In this document: piece after piece, positions 16,740 through 25,521 of the stretch
Numbering within the stretch: position 1 is the stretch's first letter
Layout: each line of letters begins with the position of its first letter
NCBI RefSeq assembly: GCF_018688375.1
Contig: NZ_CP061318.1
Span: 1,178,001 to 1,242,000, forward strand
Origin: Polynucleobacter sp. AP-Ainpum-60-G11
Lineage (GTDB): Bacteria; Pseudomonadota; Gammaproteobacteria; Burkholderiales; Burkholderiaceae
Reading direction: 5' to 3'
DNA length: 64,000 nt
Position numbers and translations under genes: made by a program
Notes under the pieces: generated by a model
The model's input: the letters and a program-made list of their open reading frames with translations, nothing else
The model's database searches: none
What the model was told of the DNA's origin: nothing

Positions 16740-17621
16740 ATGAATGCCCCAGCCGAACTGAAATCTCTTGAGCTCATCACTCGCCTTAAGCGAGCGCCCT
16801 CAGAGCACAAGGGTAATGCTGGCAAAGTATTGCTGATTGGTGGTGCGCCTGGCATGGCTGGTGCCTTGATGTTATCTGGCAGCGCTGCACTGCACTTGGG
16901 GGCTGGCTGGACGATCTTGGAGATGCTCGATCCAACAGCCGCTCATGCAATGCCGGAGCAAGCTGAACTCATGGTCCGCTTAGCCAGCTTTAATGCCGTA
17001 GAGCAATTACAAGCTACAGCACCGGATGTCATTGCGATTGGCCCAGGATTGGGTTTCTCAGAAATTGCACGAGATTGGCTGATGACTGTTCTACGCTACC
17101 CAACAGTACCCGTAGTAGTTGATGCTGATGCACTCAGCTTGATTGCTGATACTCCCGAGTATTTGGATCTACTCAAACAACGCAATCAAACATTCCCAGG
17201 CAAGACTGTTATTACTCCGCACCCCGGAGAAGCGGCACATCTCCTTAATACTGCAGCGGATAACATTCAAGCAAATCGCTTGAGCGCTTTATCTCAGCTC
17301 ATCGCACTTACCAACTCCATCGTGGTTCTCAAAGGTCAACATACGCTTATTGCCTCACCCGCACAATCAGCGGTGCAATGTGCACAAGGCAATCCTGGCA
17401 TGGCCGTTGGCGGAATGGGTGATGTATTAACCGGTAGTATTGCAGCCATTGCCGCCCAAGGCATACGCCACAATCTCAATCTGTGGGAGGCCAGTTGTGT
17501 TGGAGTTCAACTGCATGCGTCTGCAGCAGACAGTTTGGTAGATAAGCAGATTGGCCCAATTGGACTTACACCATCTGAGGTCATTTTGGAGATGCGGAGT
17601 CTTTTAAATAAGCTGTTATAA
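16740..17621 (+). CDS. nnrD: ADP-dependent NAD(P)H-hydrate dehydratase
   Basis: 293 residues, the C-terminal YjeF/carbohydrate-kinase-like domain alone. Key motifs: HKGNAGKVLLIGG, AIGPGLG near residue 101, VVVDADALSLI near residue 124, VITPHPGEA near residue 157, and NPGMAVGGMGDVLTG with the catalytic Asp near residue 225. The enzyme repairs hydrated NADH/NADPH. The partner epimerase domain is not fused, so it must be encoded elsewhere. Six bases separate it from the DMT transporter. Confidence 0.92.
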   Translation: MNAPAELKSLELITRLKRAPSEHKGNAGKVLLIGGAPGMAGALMLSGSAALHLGAGWTILEMLDPTAAHAMPEQAELMVRLASFNAVEQLQATAPDVIAIGPGLGFSEIARDWLMTVLRYPTVPVVVDADALSLIADTPEYLDLLKQRNQTFPGKTVITPHPGEAAHLLNTAADNIQANRLSALSQLIALTNSIVVLKGQHTLIASPAQSAVQCAQGNPGMAVGGMGDVLTGSIAAIAAQGIRHNLNLWEASCVGVQLHASAADSLVDKQIGPIGLTPSEVILEMRSLLNKLL

Positions 17622-17627
17622 AACAGC

Positions 17628-18575
17628 ATGCAATCAGCTAGCGGAATCCTTCATCATCGTCGTTATCTCTACGGCCTCTTCATGGCTGGCTTGGGCTCTG
17701 TGCTGTTTTCTGGAAAAGCCATTCTGATCAAACTGGCCTTTGGCTATGGTGCCAATGCAGAAACCTTGATTGCATTACGGATGCTAATGGCCCTCCCCCT
17801 CTTCTGGGGAATTTATTGGTGGCAAGCACGTAGACAAGTGATGAGCCCACTGTCTTGGCGAGATCAAGTGAAGATATTTGTCCTTGGCTTTATGGGTTAC
17901 TTTCTCTCTAGCTATCTCGACTTTTTAGGACTTCAATATATCTCCGTAGGTCTGGAGCGGATTGTGCTGTACCTGACTCCAACCATCGTGCTACTGATTT
18001 CTTATTTTGTATTAAATAAATCGATTAGCCGCCTGCAATGGTATGCGCTGCTGGTTGGATATCTTGGTGTCATCGTTGTGTTTATTCAAGATGCTAGCTC
18101 CACCGGTTCTCTAGCCGTGCTCGGCATGTTGCTGGTCTTTGCCAGCGCATGCTCCTATGCAATCTATATGATTGGCTCCGGAGAAATGGTCAAGCGTGTA
18201 GGCAGTGTGCGCTTAGTTGTCTATGCAAGCTCTGCGTCTGCACTGTTGAGCGTCATTCAAATTCTGATATACGATCCCACAGCAGTATTTGTGCAAGTAC
18301 AGCAGATTTATTGGTTGAGCCTGCTCAATGCCAGTCTTTGCACTGTTATTCCAATGCTCTTAATCATGATTGCAATCAATCGGATTGGCTCACCCTTAGT
18401 CGCCCAAGCCGGAATACTTGGTCCCGTCTCAACACTCTTTATGGGTTGGGTAGTACTCTCTGAAGCCATTACCTGGATTCAGATTGGCGGCATGAGCTTG
18501 GTCATGGGAGCAATGTGGCTGCTGGTGCGTAATGATGCGCCCAGCAAGCAAAGGGAATCCGACCCCCTCACTTAA
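17628..18575 (+). CDS. EamA-family (DMT) transporter
   Basis: 315 residues with ten hydrophobic segments in two EamA repeats, starting at about residues 14 and 160; a helix-4/5 glycine-rich pattern (LVGYLGVIVVF) and the second-repeat ILGPVSTLFMGWVVLSEAIT are typical. The family exports or imports small metabolites, often amino acids. It follows nnrD by six bases, so it is co-transcribed, but there is no clue to the substrate. Confidence 0.88.
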   Translation: MQSASGILHHRRYLYGLFMAGLGSVLFSGKAILIKLAFGYGANAETLIALRMLMALPLFWGIYWWQARRQVMSPLSWRDQVKIFVLGFMGYFLSSYLDFLGLQYISVGLERIVLYLTPTIVLLISYFVLNKSISRLQWYALLVGYLGVIVVFIQDASSTGSLAVLGMLLVFASACSYAIYMIGSGEMVKRVGSVRLVVYASSASALLSVIQILIYDPTAVFVQVQQIYWLSLLNASLCTVIPMLLIMIAINRIGSPLVAQAGILGPVSTLFMGWVVLSEAITWIQIGGMSLVMGAMWLLVRNDAPSKQRESDPLT

Positions 18576-18588
18576 AACTAGGGATAGA

Positions 18589-18855
18589 TTACTGAGCAGC
18601 TGCAGGCTGTTGAGCTGCTTTTGCTTTTTTCTTAGACTGTTTCTTGGCTTTTTTCTCTGCCTTTTTATCCTTCTTGGACTTCGCAGTAGTTTTCTTGGCA
18701 GCCTTATCTGCTTGGGCTGCTGGAGCCGGAGTAGAAGGCGCTGCTGCTGGAGCAGAGGCCGGAGCCGGATCGGCTGCCATTACACCCAATGGCGATAAAC
18801 CAAGAGAGGCGGAAATGAGTGTGGCCAATGTTAGTTTTGCAAAGCGGGTGTTCAT
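18589..18855 (-). CDS. secreted Lys/Ala-rich low-complexity protein
   Basis: 88 residues. Signal peptide residues 1-27 (LTLATLISASLGLSPLGVMA, cut after AMA-type site), then Ala/Pro stretches, then a strongly basic segment (KKTTAKSKKDKKAEKKAKKQ) and a Gln/Ala tail. Such histone-like basic tails occur in small exported proteins of unknown role in Burkholderiales. The opposite strand also shows open frames, which are composition artefacts. Converges with the DMT transporter. Confidence 0.65.
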   Translation of the reverse strand: MNTRFAKLTLATLISASLGLSPLGVMAADPAPASAPAAAPSTPAPAAQADKAAKKTTAKSKKDKKAEKKAKKQSKKKAKAAQQPAAAQ

Positions 18856-18936
18856 TTAAAGCTCCATTAGGTTTGTGGATAATTTGATAATACTCAATTA
18901 TTTCTAACCAATACCCCAATTAAGCAAGGCATCCGC

Positions 18937-19587
18937 ATGAACGCTTTTCCGACTGATATCTACACAGAGCCACAGGGTTACTCAATTAATACTCTAGAAA
19001 ACCTGGGACCCCTGACATGCCTTGCTGGAATCTGGGAAGGTCAACGGGGTTTGGATATCAAGCCAAAAGCGGAGGGCCCCAAAAAGCAGGTCTACACCGA
19101 ACGAATTGAGATGCAGCCCATTGACCCACAAACCAATGGGCCGCAATTGTTCTATGGTTTGCGTTATCACCTTCACATCACCAAACCAGATCAAGTTAAA
19201 ACCTATCATGACCAAGTTGGTTATTGGCTTTGGGAACCCGCTACCGGATCGATTGTCCACACCCTCACGATTCCCAGAGGGATGGTCACTATGGCGACAG
19301 GAAAGGCTTCCGCTAACGCAACTCAGTTTGAGTGCGTAGCAAAGATTGATGATCCGACTGCGGGGATTTCTTCCAGCCCTTTTTTAGACTACGCATTCAA
19401 AACTATTGAGTACCGCATCATGGTTACCATCTTGGAAGATGGCACTTGGTCTTACGAGCAAGATACGGTGATGATGATCAAGGGGCAAGATGCACCCTTT
19501 CATCATCTCGATACCAATGTGCTAACCAAGGTGGCCGAGGCTACTCCAAACCCACTGGCATTAGAGGCAATGAAAAAGCCGTCCTAA
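18937..19587 (+). CDS. nitrobindin-like haem-binding beta-barrel protein (DUF1794-like)
   Basis: 216 residues. After a short leader it shows the FABP-like barrel pattern: LGPLTCLAGIWEGQRG near residue 24, then repeated beta strands and a C-terminal APFHHLDTNVLTKV near residue 186. Nitrobindin/THAP4-type domains bind ferric haem through a C-terminal His and may act on NO or peroxynitrite. Haem binding is inferred from fold and not tested by visible ligands alone. Followed directly by a terminator overlapping the stop. Confidence 0.75.
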   Translation: MNAFPTDIYTEPQGYSINTLENLGPLTCLAGIWEGQRGLDIKPKAEGPKKQVYTERIEMQPIDPQTNGPQLFYGLRYHLHITKPDQVKTYHDQVGYWLWEPATGSIVHTLTIPRGMVTMATGKASANATQFECVAKIDDPTAGISSSPFLDYAFKTIEYRIMVTILEDGTWSYEQDTVMMIKGQDAPFHHLDTNVLTKVAEATPNPLALEAMKKPS

Positions 19588-19599
19588 GACGGCCTTTTG
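19573..19599 (+). terminator. rho-independent terminator overlapping stop codon
   Basis: GCCGTC/GACGGC stem with CTAA loop; the loop contains the stop codon of the preceding gene (TAA at 19585-19587). A-run before and TTTT after, so it may serve both convergent genes. Confidence 0.8.
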
Positions 19600-19617
19600 A
19601 CTTAAATCTTTTGCTAC

Positions 19618-20766
19618 TTATGCTGGCTGCGCTTCTGTCTCAGTAATCTTTTCTAGAGCAGTTGCAAGATGACCAACTGTACGGTCAACATGAGCCAACT
19701 TCTCCAGGCCAAATAAACCAATGCGGAAAGTACGGAAGTCAGGACGCTCGTCACATTGCAGTGGCACACCAGCAGCGGTCTGCAATCCTAGGGCAATAAA
19801 CTTCTTGCCTGACTGAATATCGGGATCCTTGGTATAGCTCACCACTACGCCAGGAGACTGAAAGCCTTTTGCTGAAACTGAGTGATAGCCATTGGATACC
19901 AACAAAGCACGAACCTTGTCACCTAACTCTTGCTGCTTTGCTTTGAGTGCAGCAAAGCCTAAGGCCTGAGTTTCTTTCATAACATTGCGCAAGATTTTGA
20001 GCGCGTCTGTTGGCATGGTGGTGTGATAAACGTGACCGCCCTTTTCGTAGGCTTCCATAATTTGCAGCCACTTCTTCAAGTCCATTGAGAAGCTGCTGCT
20101 TTGAGTAGATTCAATGCGGTCGCGTGCTCTGTCACCCATAGCAATCAAAGCGCAACAAGGCGAACTGCTCCAACCTTTTTGAGGCGCAGTAATGACTACG
20201 TCAACATTGCAGGCTTTCATATCTACCCACATCGCACCTGAAGCAATGCAATCGAGCACAAATAAACCATTAACGGAACGCACTGCTTCACCAACCGCCT
20301 TGAGATAGTCGTCCGGCAAAATAATTCCGGCAGAGGTCTCTACGTGAGGAGCAAAAACCACTGCTGGCTTCTCTTTCTTGATGAATGCCACCACTTCTTC
20401 AATAGGTGCCGGTGCAAAAACACCCTGCACTGAATCTTCTAATTGCTTACCTTTGATAACAGTAATGTTTTGAGTAATGTTGGCTAAATCAAAAATCTGA
20501 GTCCAGCGATAACTAAACCAACCGTTGCGCAAAACCAGGCACTTTTCATTATTGGCAAATTGACGAGCAACTGCCTCCATACCAAAAGTGCCGCTACCGG
20601 GAACAATGACAGCTGAGCTAGCGTTGTAAGCATCTTTGAGAACGCTAGAGATATCCACCATGACTTTTTTGAATTCTTCAGACATGTGGTTCAGCGAGCG
20701 GTCGGTGTAAACAACCGAGAACTCTAAGAGACCATCTGGATCAACGTTCGGGAGTAAGCCTGGCAT
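19618..20766 (-). CDS. class V aminotransferase (alanine/serine-glyoxylate type)
   Basis: 382 residues. PLP fold type I class V features: GSGTFGMEAVARQF near residue 56, HVETSAGI near residue 139, LDCIASG near residue 171, and the Schiff-base Lys in TAPQKGWSSSP near residue 196. Relatives transfer amino groups between alanine, serine or 2-aminoethylphosphonate-like donors and glyoxylate. No phosphonate or serine-cycle genes are adjacent, so donor and acceptor are unresolved. Monocistronic by context. Confidence 0.85.
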   Translation of the reverse strand: MPGLLPNVDPDGLLEFSVVYTDRSLNHMSEEFKKVMVDISSVLKDAYNASSAVIVPGSGTFGMEAVARQFANNEKCLVLRNGWFSYRWTQIFDLANITQNITVIKGKQLEDSVQGVFAPAPIEEVVAFIKKEKPAVVFAPHVETSAGIILPDDYLKAVGEAVRSVNGLFVLDCIASGAMWVDMKACNVDVVITAPQKGWSSSPCCALIAMGDRARDRIESTQSSSFSMDLKKWLQIMEAYEKGGHVYHTTMPTDALKILRNVMKETQALGFAALKAKQQELGDKVRALLVSNGYHSVSAKGFQSPGVVVSYTKDPDIQSGKKFIALGLQTAAGVPLQCDERPDFRTFRIGLFGLEKLAHVDRTVGHLATALEKITETEAQPA

Positions 20767-20870
20767 AGTAATTTCCTAGTAAATCGTGTGATTAGCCCTA
20801 AATGATACTGATTTAGCGCTATTTGGGTATTTAACTCCTCAAAACCAGCTTTTTGAGCAAATGAGATGGG

Positions 20871-21779
20871 TTAGCTACTTTTTTTCGCTATAGAAGATAC
20901 CAGTATTCCGATAACAATCAGGGCAAAAGCGAGGCCATGAAAAAGCTGAGGCGGATCACCCAAAATAGCCGCTGAAAGTAGCGCAGTAAATAAAGGAATG
21001 AGATTAGCAAAGAATGCCGCCACTGTTGGTCCGGCACCATTCACTCCCAGACCCCAGCAGCGATAGGCAATTAAAGAAGGTCCGATTGCTACAAAGATAA
21101 TTAATGCTCCAGTCCAGTAGTTGAGATCAATGAAGGCATGCCCTGTGGCAATCTCTGCCCCCTCGAACAACATGGTCCACATAAAACCAATCAGGACCTG
21201 AGCCATCAAAAACTCAGCCCAAGGCCATTGCCGTTCTGTGCTCTCTCCGGGGCGACTAATCATCCAACTATAAAAAGCCCACAGGATCGTAGCCAACATA
21301 ATGAACAAATCGCCCATGACCACCTCCATGCTCAATAGGCTAGTCGGCTCGCCACGCGTTAAGACTACAGTGACCCCGACCAAAGAAACCACGGCACCCA
21401 GAAGCTGTAGAAGTGTAGGTCTGACTTGATAAAAGACTGCACCAATGAAGAGCATCCAAATCGGCATGCTGGCCCCGATCAGGGTGACATTAATTGCGGT
21501 TGAGGTTTGCAAGGCAAGATAGAGCAGCACGTTATAGCTGCCAACACCCAAGAGCCCCAAGACCAAGAAACGGCCTTTGTTTTGCCATAGGGCACTACCT
21601 GGCTTGAAGATCTTCCATCCAAAAGGAAGCAAGATGAGCGCCGCCAGACCCCAACGAACTGCACTTAAGCTGATTGGTGAAATACTCCCTACCAAGACCC
21701 GACCCGCTATCGCATTACCCGCCCAAAGAACGGTGGCTAAGCTTAAATAGAAGACAGTCGATAGGGGTAGCTGGGGCAT
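20871..21779 (-). CDS. EamA-family (DMT) transporter
   Basis: 302 residues with ten membrane segments in two EamA repeats (starting near residues 8 and 150). Distinct features are WAGNAIAGRVLVGSISP at the first helix and the LIPLFTALLSAAILGDPP segment near residue 262. The family moves small metabolites across the inner membrane. It is divergent from the FMN dehydrogenase and has no other operon partner. A second, only distantly similar member sits at 17628-18575. Confidence 0.88.
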   Translation of the reverse strand: MPQLPLSTVFYLSLATVLWAGNAIAGRVLVGSISPISLSAVRWGLAALILLPFGWKIFKPGSALWQNKGRFLVLGLLGVGSYNVLLYLALQTSTAINVTLIGASMPIWMLFIGAVFYQVRPTLLQLLGAVVSLVGVTVVLTRGEPTSLLSMEVVMGDLFIMLATILWAFYSWMISRPGESTERQWPWAEFLMAQVLIGFMWTMLFEGAEIATGHAFIDLNYWTGALIIFVAIGPSLIAYRCWGLGVNGAGPTVAAFFANLIPLFTALLSAAILGDPPQLFHGLAFALIVIGILVSSIAKKSS

Positions 21780-21887
21780 TCAGGGGAATTTAGGTGAATA
21801 AGTGGATATTTTGAGCCCCAAGAAGGGCTTTGCCTACGCATTGTAGAAACAAATGCCTGGTATTGCTAAGATAGAGCTTAAATTAGC

Positions 21888-21901
21888 GTCAGACATCTGA
21901 C
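21888..21901. promoter_or_regulatory. palindrome upstream of lactate-type dehydrogenase
   Basis: Perfect 6-bp inverted repeat GTCAGA-CA-TCTGAC, 25 bases before the GTG start of the dehydrogenase. It could be an operator for a dimeric regulator. No regulator gene lies beside it, so the assignment is tentative. Confidence 0.4.
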
Positions 21902-21926
21902 ATCAGCACCATGCGAAGGGGTTTTA

Positions 21927-23072
21927 GTGGCAATCATCACCAATATTGAAGATTTACGAGTTTTGCATCAAAAGCGTACCCCCAAGATGTTCTATGACTA
22001 TGCTGACTCCGGGTCATGGACTGAATCGACTTACCGGGCCAACGAATCCGATTTTCAGAAGATCAAACTGCGTCAGCGTGTAGCGGTAGATATGACTAAC
22101 CGCACCACCAAGACCACCATGGTAGGTCAAGAGGTGGCAATGCCAGTTGCACTTGCACCGACTGGGCTCACCGGCATGCAGCACGCTGATGGTGAAATTC
22201 TGGCTGCCCGTGCTGCCGAAAAATTTGGCGTCCCATTCTGCTTATCTACCATGAGCATTTGCTCGATTGAGGATGTTGCAGAACGCACCACCAAACCGTT
22301 TTGGTTCCAGCTCTATGTCATGAAAGACCGCGGCTTTATTGAGCGACTCATTGAACGCGCCAAAGCTGCTAAGTGCTCCGCTCTAGTTCTAACTCTAGAT
22401 TTGCAGATCTTAGGACAACGTCATAAAGATTTAAAAAATGGTTTGTCTGCACCTCCAAAGCTGACGATTGCCAACATGATCAATATGATGACTAAGCCAC
22501 GCTGGTGCATGGGCATGGCGATGACTCCCCGCAGAACCTTTCGGAACATTGTTGGACATGCTACTGGTGTAGGCAATATGTCCTCCCTCTCCTCTTGGAC
22601 CGCCGAGCAGTTTGATCCAGGACTCAGCTGGGATGATGTGGAGTGGATTAAAAAACTCTGGGGCGGCAAGCTCATCATCAAAGGTATCTTGGATGAAGAA
22701 GATGCTCGCTTTGCTGCTAACTCTGGCGCAGATGCCTTGATTGTTTCCAATCATGGCGGTCGTCAATTAGATGGTGCTATCTCCAGTATCAAAGCCTTGC
22801 CTGGCATCGTCAATGCGGTTGGCAAAGATATTGAAGTTTGGATGGATGGCGGTATTCGATCTGGGCAGGATGTATTAAAGGCCTGGGCGCTTGGTGCGCG
22901 AGGCACTATGATTGGTCGCCCTTTCCTCTATGGCTTAGGTGCTATGGGTGAGGCAGGCGTTACTAAATGCCTCGAAATTATTCACAATGAATTGGACATC
23001 ACGATGGCCTTTACTGGGCACCGTGATATTCAAAACGTGAGCAAAGATATTTTGTATCCAGGGACTTTTTAA
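21927..23072 (+). CDS. lldD: FMN-dependent alpha-hydroxy-acid dehydrogenase (L-lactate dehydrogenase type)
   Basis: 381 residues from GTG 21927 (GAAGGGG upstream). The alpha-hydroxy-acid oxidase pattern is complete: FYDYADSGSWTE near residue 22, ALAPTGLTGMQH, the FMN site, and the active-site SNHGGRQLDGA with catalytic His near residue 276, then GGIRSGQDVLKA. These enzymes oxidise L-lactate, glycolate or mandelate and pass electrons to the respiratory chain. Lactate is the most common substrate, but length and motif do not exclude mandelate or glycolate. Confidence 0.85.
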   Translation: MAIITNIEDLRVLHQKRTPKMFYDYADSGSWTESTYRANESDFQKIKLRQRVAVDMTNRTTKTTMVGQEVAMPVALAPTGLTGMQHADGEILAARAAEKFGVPFCLSTMSICSIEDVAERTTKPFWFQLYVMKDRGFIERLIERAKAAKCSALVLTLDLQILGQRHKDLKNGLSAPPKLTIANMINMMTKPRWCMGMAMTPRRTFRNIVGHATGVGNMSSLSSWTAEQFDPGLSWDDVEWIKKLWGGKLIIKGILDEEDARFAANSGADALIVSNHGGRQLDGAISSIKALPGIVNAVGKDIEVWMDGGIRSGQDVLKAWALGARGTMIGRPFLYGLGAMGEAGVTKCLEIIHNELDITMAFTGHRDIQNVSKDILYPGTF

Positions 23073-23073
23073 G

Positions 23074-23871
23074 ATTCCACATTTAGTCAACTCACCCGCA
23101 TTAGTATTTGCTATTTCCACTGTCGCCCTCTCGGGCTCAGTGTGGTTTGGTAATGCCGTTCTGAGCAAGCACCGCACAAAAGATACCGAGACCTCTGCAG
23201 ATTTAGGAATTATTCAGACTGCAACACTCACCCTGCTTGGTCTGATTATTGGCTTTACCTTTTCTATGGCGATTGCGCGATACGACTTGAGGCAGACTTA
23301 TGAAGAGGCCGAGGCAAATGCCATCGGTACTGAATACCTCAGGGCCGATCTCTTGCCTAGCAAAACTGCGGAATCAATTAAGGGATTGCTAAACGAATAC
23401 TTAGATCAACGCATCTTGTTCTACTCAAAGCAAGACCAAGAGACAGCCAAGCAAATTACTCAACGCACTCTAGCTCTGGAAAATGCCATGTGGAATGAGC
23501 TACTCCCGGTTGCACGTTCACAAGCCTCCCCCACTATGGCGCTAGTCATCTCCGGCCTCAATGATGTTATTAACTCACATGGTTATACACAGGCCGCCTG
23601 GTGGAATCGCATCCCAACTGCAGCGTGGTGGCTAATGGCAGCAATTGCTGTTGGTGCCAATATATTGGTAGGATTTGGTGCAAGAAACTTTAGACGTAAT
23701 GTCGGCCTCTTCATGATCTTTCCGATAATGATTTCTGTTTCATTCTTTTTGATTGCAGACATTGATAGCCCGCGTGGTGGCGTGATTCGTATCGATCCAC
23801 GAAATTTACTTGATTTAAAACACAATATGAACTCTGTGCAAAGCCCAGCAATCTCTATAGGTGGTAAATAA
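23074..23871 (+). CDS. DUF4239-like (bestrophin-like domain) membrane protein
   Basis: The first usable standard start is GTG 23140 (243 residues). However, the frame stays open upstream to 23073 and encodes a hydrophobic run (ALVFAISTVALSGSVWFG) that completes the first helix of the family. The only start-like codon there is ATT 23074, with AGGG about ten bases upstream. I give the longer form (265 residues). Four membrane segments are visible (about 10-28, 48-66, 180-200, 208-225 in that numbering), with an ARYDLRQTYEEAEANAIGTE stretch after the second. Function unknown. It overlaps the next gene by one base. Confidence 0.7.
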   Translation: MPHLVNSPALVFAISTVALSGSVWFGNAVLSKHRTKDTETSADLGIIQTATLTLLGLIIGFTFSMAIARYDLRQTYEEAEANAIGTEYLRADLLPSKTAESIKGLLNEYLDQRILFYSKQDQETAKQITQRTLALENAMWNELLPVARSQASPTMALVISGLNDVINSHGYTQAAWWNRIPTAAWWLMAAIAVGANILVGFGARNFRRNVGLFMIFPIMISVSFFLIADIDSPRGGVIRIDPRNLLDLKHNMNSVQSPAISIGGK

Positions 23872-24062
23872 TGAAACGCGTCGTAGATGTATTTAAAGAT
23901 AGAGGTCGTGAACTGGTGTGGACGTACGTCATCCACTTAGGTAACCTTGAATTTCATCCAGCTCAAGTTGACTTTGAACAAGAGGCCCTGCGGCTTTCTC
24001 AGATTGATAAGCGCGGCGCCCTGAATGAGCTTAGCGCCAAAGCTAGACTAACAATTCGATAA
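23871..24062 (+). CDS. small protein, unknown function
   Basis: 63 residues. The ATG overlaps the upstream stop by one base (TAATG), a classic translational coupling arrangement. It begins MKRVVDVFKDRGRELVWTYV and is hydrophilic, with a DFEQEALRLSQIDKRGAL helix. No family recognised. Co-transcription with the DUF4239-like gene and the next small membrane protein is likely. Confidence 0.55.
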   Translation: MKRVVDVFKDRGRELVWTYVIHLGNLEFHPAQVDFEQEALRLSQIDKRGALNELSAKARLTIR

Positions 24063-24084
24063 CTTTTTACTTGAATTCAGACAT

Positions 24085-24261
24085 ATGAAACCCTTAAGCA
24101 AAAAAGCCAAGATGGCGGCAGGCTGGACCATCCTCATGACTGTTATCGGCACTGCCATGTTGCACCAATGGGAATTCTTTGCCATGGGTTGCGCGTCCAT
24201 TGCCATGCTGCTCGTTGCAAACCACTTTGATCTCTTAAAAGATCCTGAAGACAAAAAATAA
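24085..24261 (+). CDS. 58-residue membrane protein, unknown function
   Basis: ATG 24085 opens a 58-residue frame: MKPLSKKAKMAAGWTILMTV then two hydrophobic helices (about 11-26 and 32-50) and a charged tail DPEDKK. The frame ends exactly before a terminator hairpin and starts 22 bp after the previous gene, so it is the third gene of the transcript. The upstream ribosome site is weak (TTCAGAC). Unrecognised family. Confidence 0.55.
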   Translation: MKPLSKKAKMAAGWTILMTVIGTAMLHQWEFFAMGCASIAMLLVANHFDLLKDPEDKK

Positions 24262-24294
24262 AGGTCTCCATCTTTCGATAGAGACCCCGTTTTA
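24262..24294 (+). terminator. rho-independent terminator
   Basis: GGTCTC/GAGACC stem with an inner ATC/GAT extension (loop TTTC), followed by CCCGTTTT. It closes the three-gene group. Confidence 0.7.
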
Positions 24295-24342
24295 CTTGCC
24301 CTTCATTTATCCTTACTCAGCGCTACTGATACGACTACTCTC

Positions 24343-25425
24343 TCAGAGAGTTGGGTAGTCTGTATAGCCCACCTCAGCGCCACCATAAAAACTAGCGCGA
24401 TCATATGCATTTAAGACTGCACCTTGCTGAAAGCGCTCAGCCAAATCCGGATTAGAAATATACAAACGCCCATACGCCACTGCATCTGCTAAGCCAGCCT
24501 CTAAAACAGCCTCACCCATCGCTTGATCATATCCACCAGCGCTAATAAATTTGCCTTGATACGCAGCCCGGAAAATCTCTGAAGTAATTGGCGCCTCTGC
24601 ATTGACCTTATCGTTACCACCAGCACTAGTTGAGCGTGGCTCAATCATATGCACATAGGACAAGTGGTAGCCATTGAGTTTCTGAATTACTGCATTAAAC
24701 AAGGCAATTGGGTCGCTATCAGCCATGTCGTTAAAGCTGCCATAGGGTGACAAGCGCACACCAATACAGTCACTTGGATATATATTGGCAACAGACTCAA
24801 TCACCTCGCCTAATAAGCGCATGCGATTTTCAATAGAGCCACCATATCCATCGGCACGGTGATTGGTTTTATCTTGTAAAAACTGATCTAGTAAATAGCC
24901 ATTCGCCGAATGAATTTCCACACCATCAAAGCCTGCTGCTTTTGCATTTGCCGCAGCCAACTCAAAATCTTTTAGCAATCGTGCAATGTCTTCAGCCGTC
25001 ATTGCTTTGGGCGTCTCATAATCATGCAACTTCCAATCAGCACCATACGTTTGACCAGTAGGTGCAATCGCAGAAGGTGCCTCGGGCAAACCTTGCTCGG
25101 GATGTAATGAGGAATGAGAAATGCGACCTACATGCCATAGTTGGGCAACCATCTTGCCGCCTTTTGCATGAACAGCACTCACGATTTCTTTCCACGCAGC
25201 CGTTTGCTCAGGAGAATAAATTCCAGGAGTTGCTGGATAGCCTTTTCCAATGGGAGAAATTTGTGTTGCTTCGCTAATGATGAGTCCAGCACTCGCCCTC
25301 TGGGCATAGTATGTTTTTGCCAAAGGATTTGGCACGTCACCATCAATAGCGCGCATTCTGGTGAGTGGTGCCATCACAAGACGGTTCTTTAATTCAATAG
25401 AGCCAAGCTTGATGGGGGTAAACAT
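24343..25425 (-). CDS. old yellow enzyme-family alkene reductase
   Basis: 360 residues from ATG 25425, which has GGAAAAG just upstream; an in-frame ATG 18 bp earlier is also possible. FMN-barrel pattern of the NemA/OYE group: FTPIKLGSIELKNRLVMAPLTR at the start (OYE signature), QLWHVGRISH near residue 98, DGVEIHSANGYLLDQFLQ with substrate His/Asn near residue 178, and ISAGGYD plus YGRLYISNPDLAERF at the end. OYEs reduce activated alkenes, nitrate esters and nitroaromatics with NADPH. Downstream of, but convergent with nothing, it shares strand with oxyR, 96 bp away. Confidence 0.9.
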   Translation of the reverse strand: MFTPIKLGSIELKNRLVMAPLTRMRAIDGDVPNPLAKTYYAQRASAGLIISEATQISPIGKGYPATPGIYSPEQTAAWKEIVSAVHAKGGKMVAQLWHVGRISHSSLHPEQGLPEAPSAIAPTGQTYGADWKLHDYETPKAMTAEDIARLLKDFELAAANAKAAGFDGVEIHSANGYLLDQFLQDKTNHRADGYGGSIENRMRLLGEVIESVANIYPSDCIGVRLSPYGSFNDMADSDPIALFNAVIQKLNGYHLSYVHMIEPRSTSAGGNDKVNAEAPITSEIFRAAYQGKFISAGGYDQAMGEAVLEAGLADAVAYGRLYISNPDLAERFQQGAVLNAYDRASFYGGAEVGYTDYPTL

Positions 25426-25521
25426 GATTTCTTTTCCGGACATGAACTACTTTCTTTGGTATTGGATACGTCAATTGAAGATGAACTTTAGCAGGGATAG
25501 CAGAGTCCTGCAGATGCCACA

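Noticed and set aside
18532-18859. Open frames on the plus strand opposite the Lys/Ala-rich gene
   Set aside because: They encode Cys-, Arg- or Ser-rich low-complexity chains, the mirror of Lys/Ala codons, with no ribosome site.
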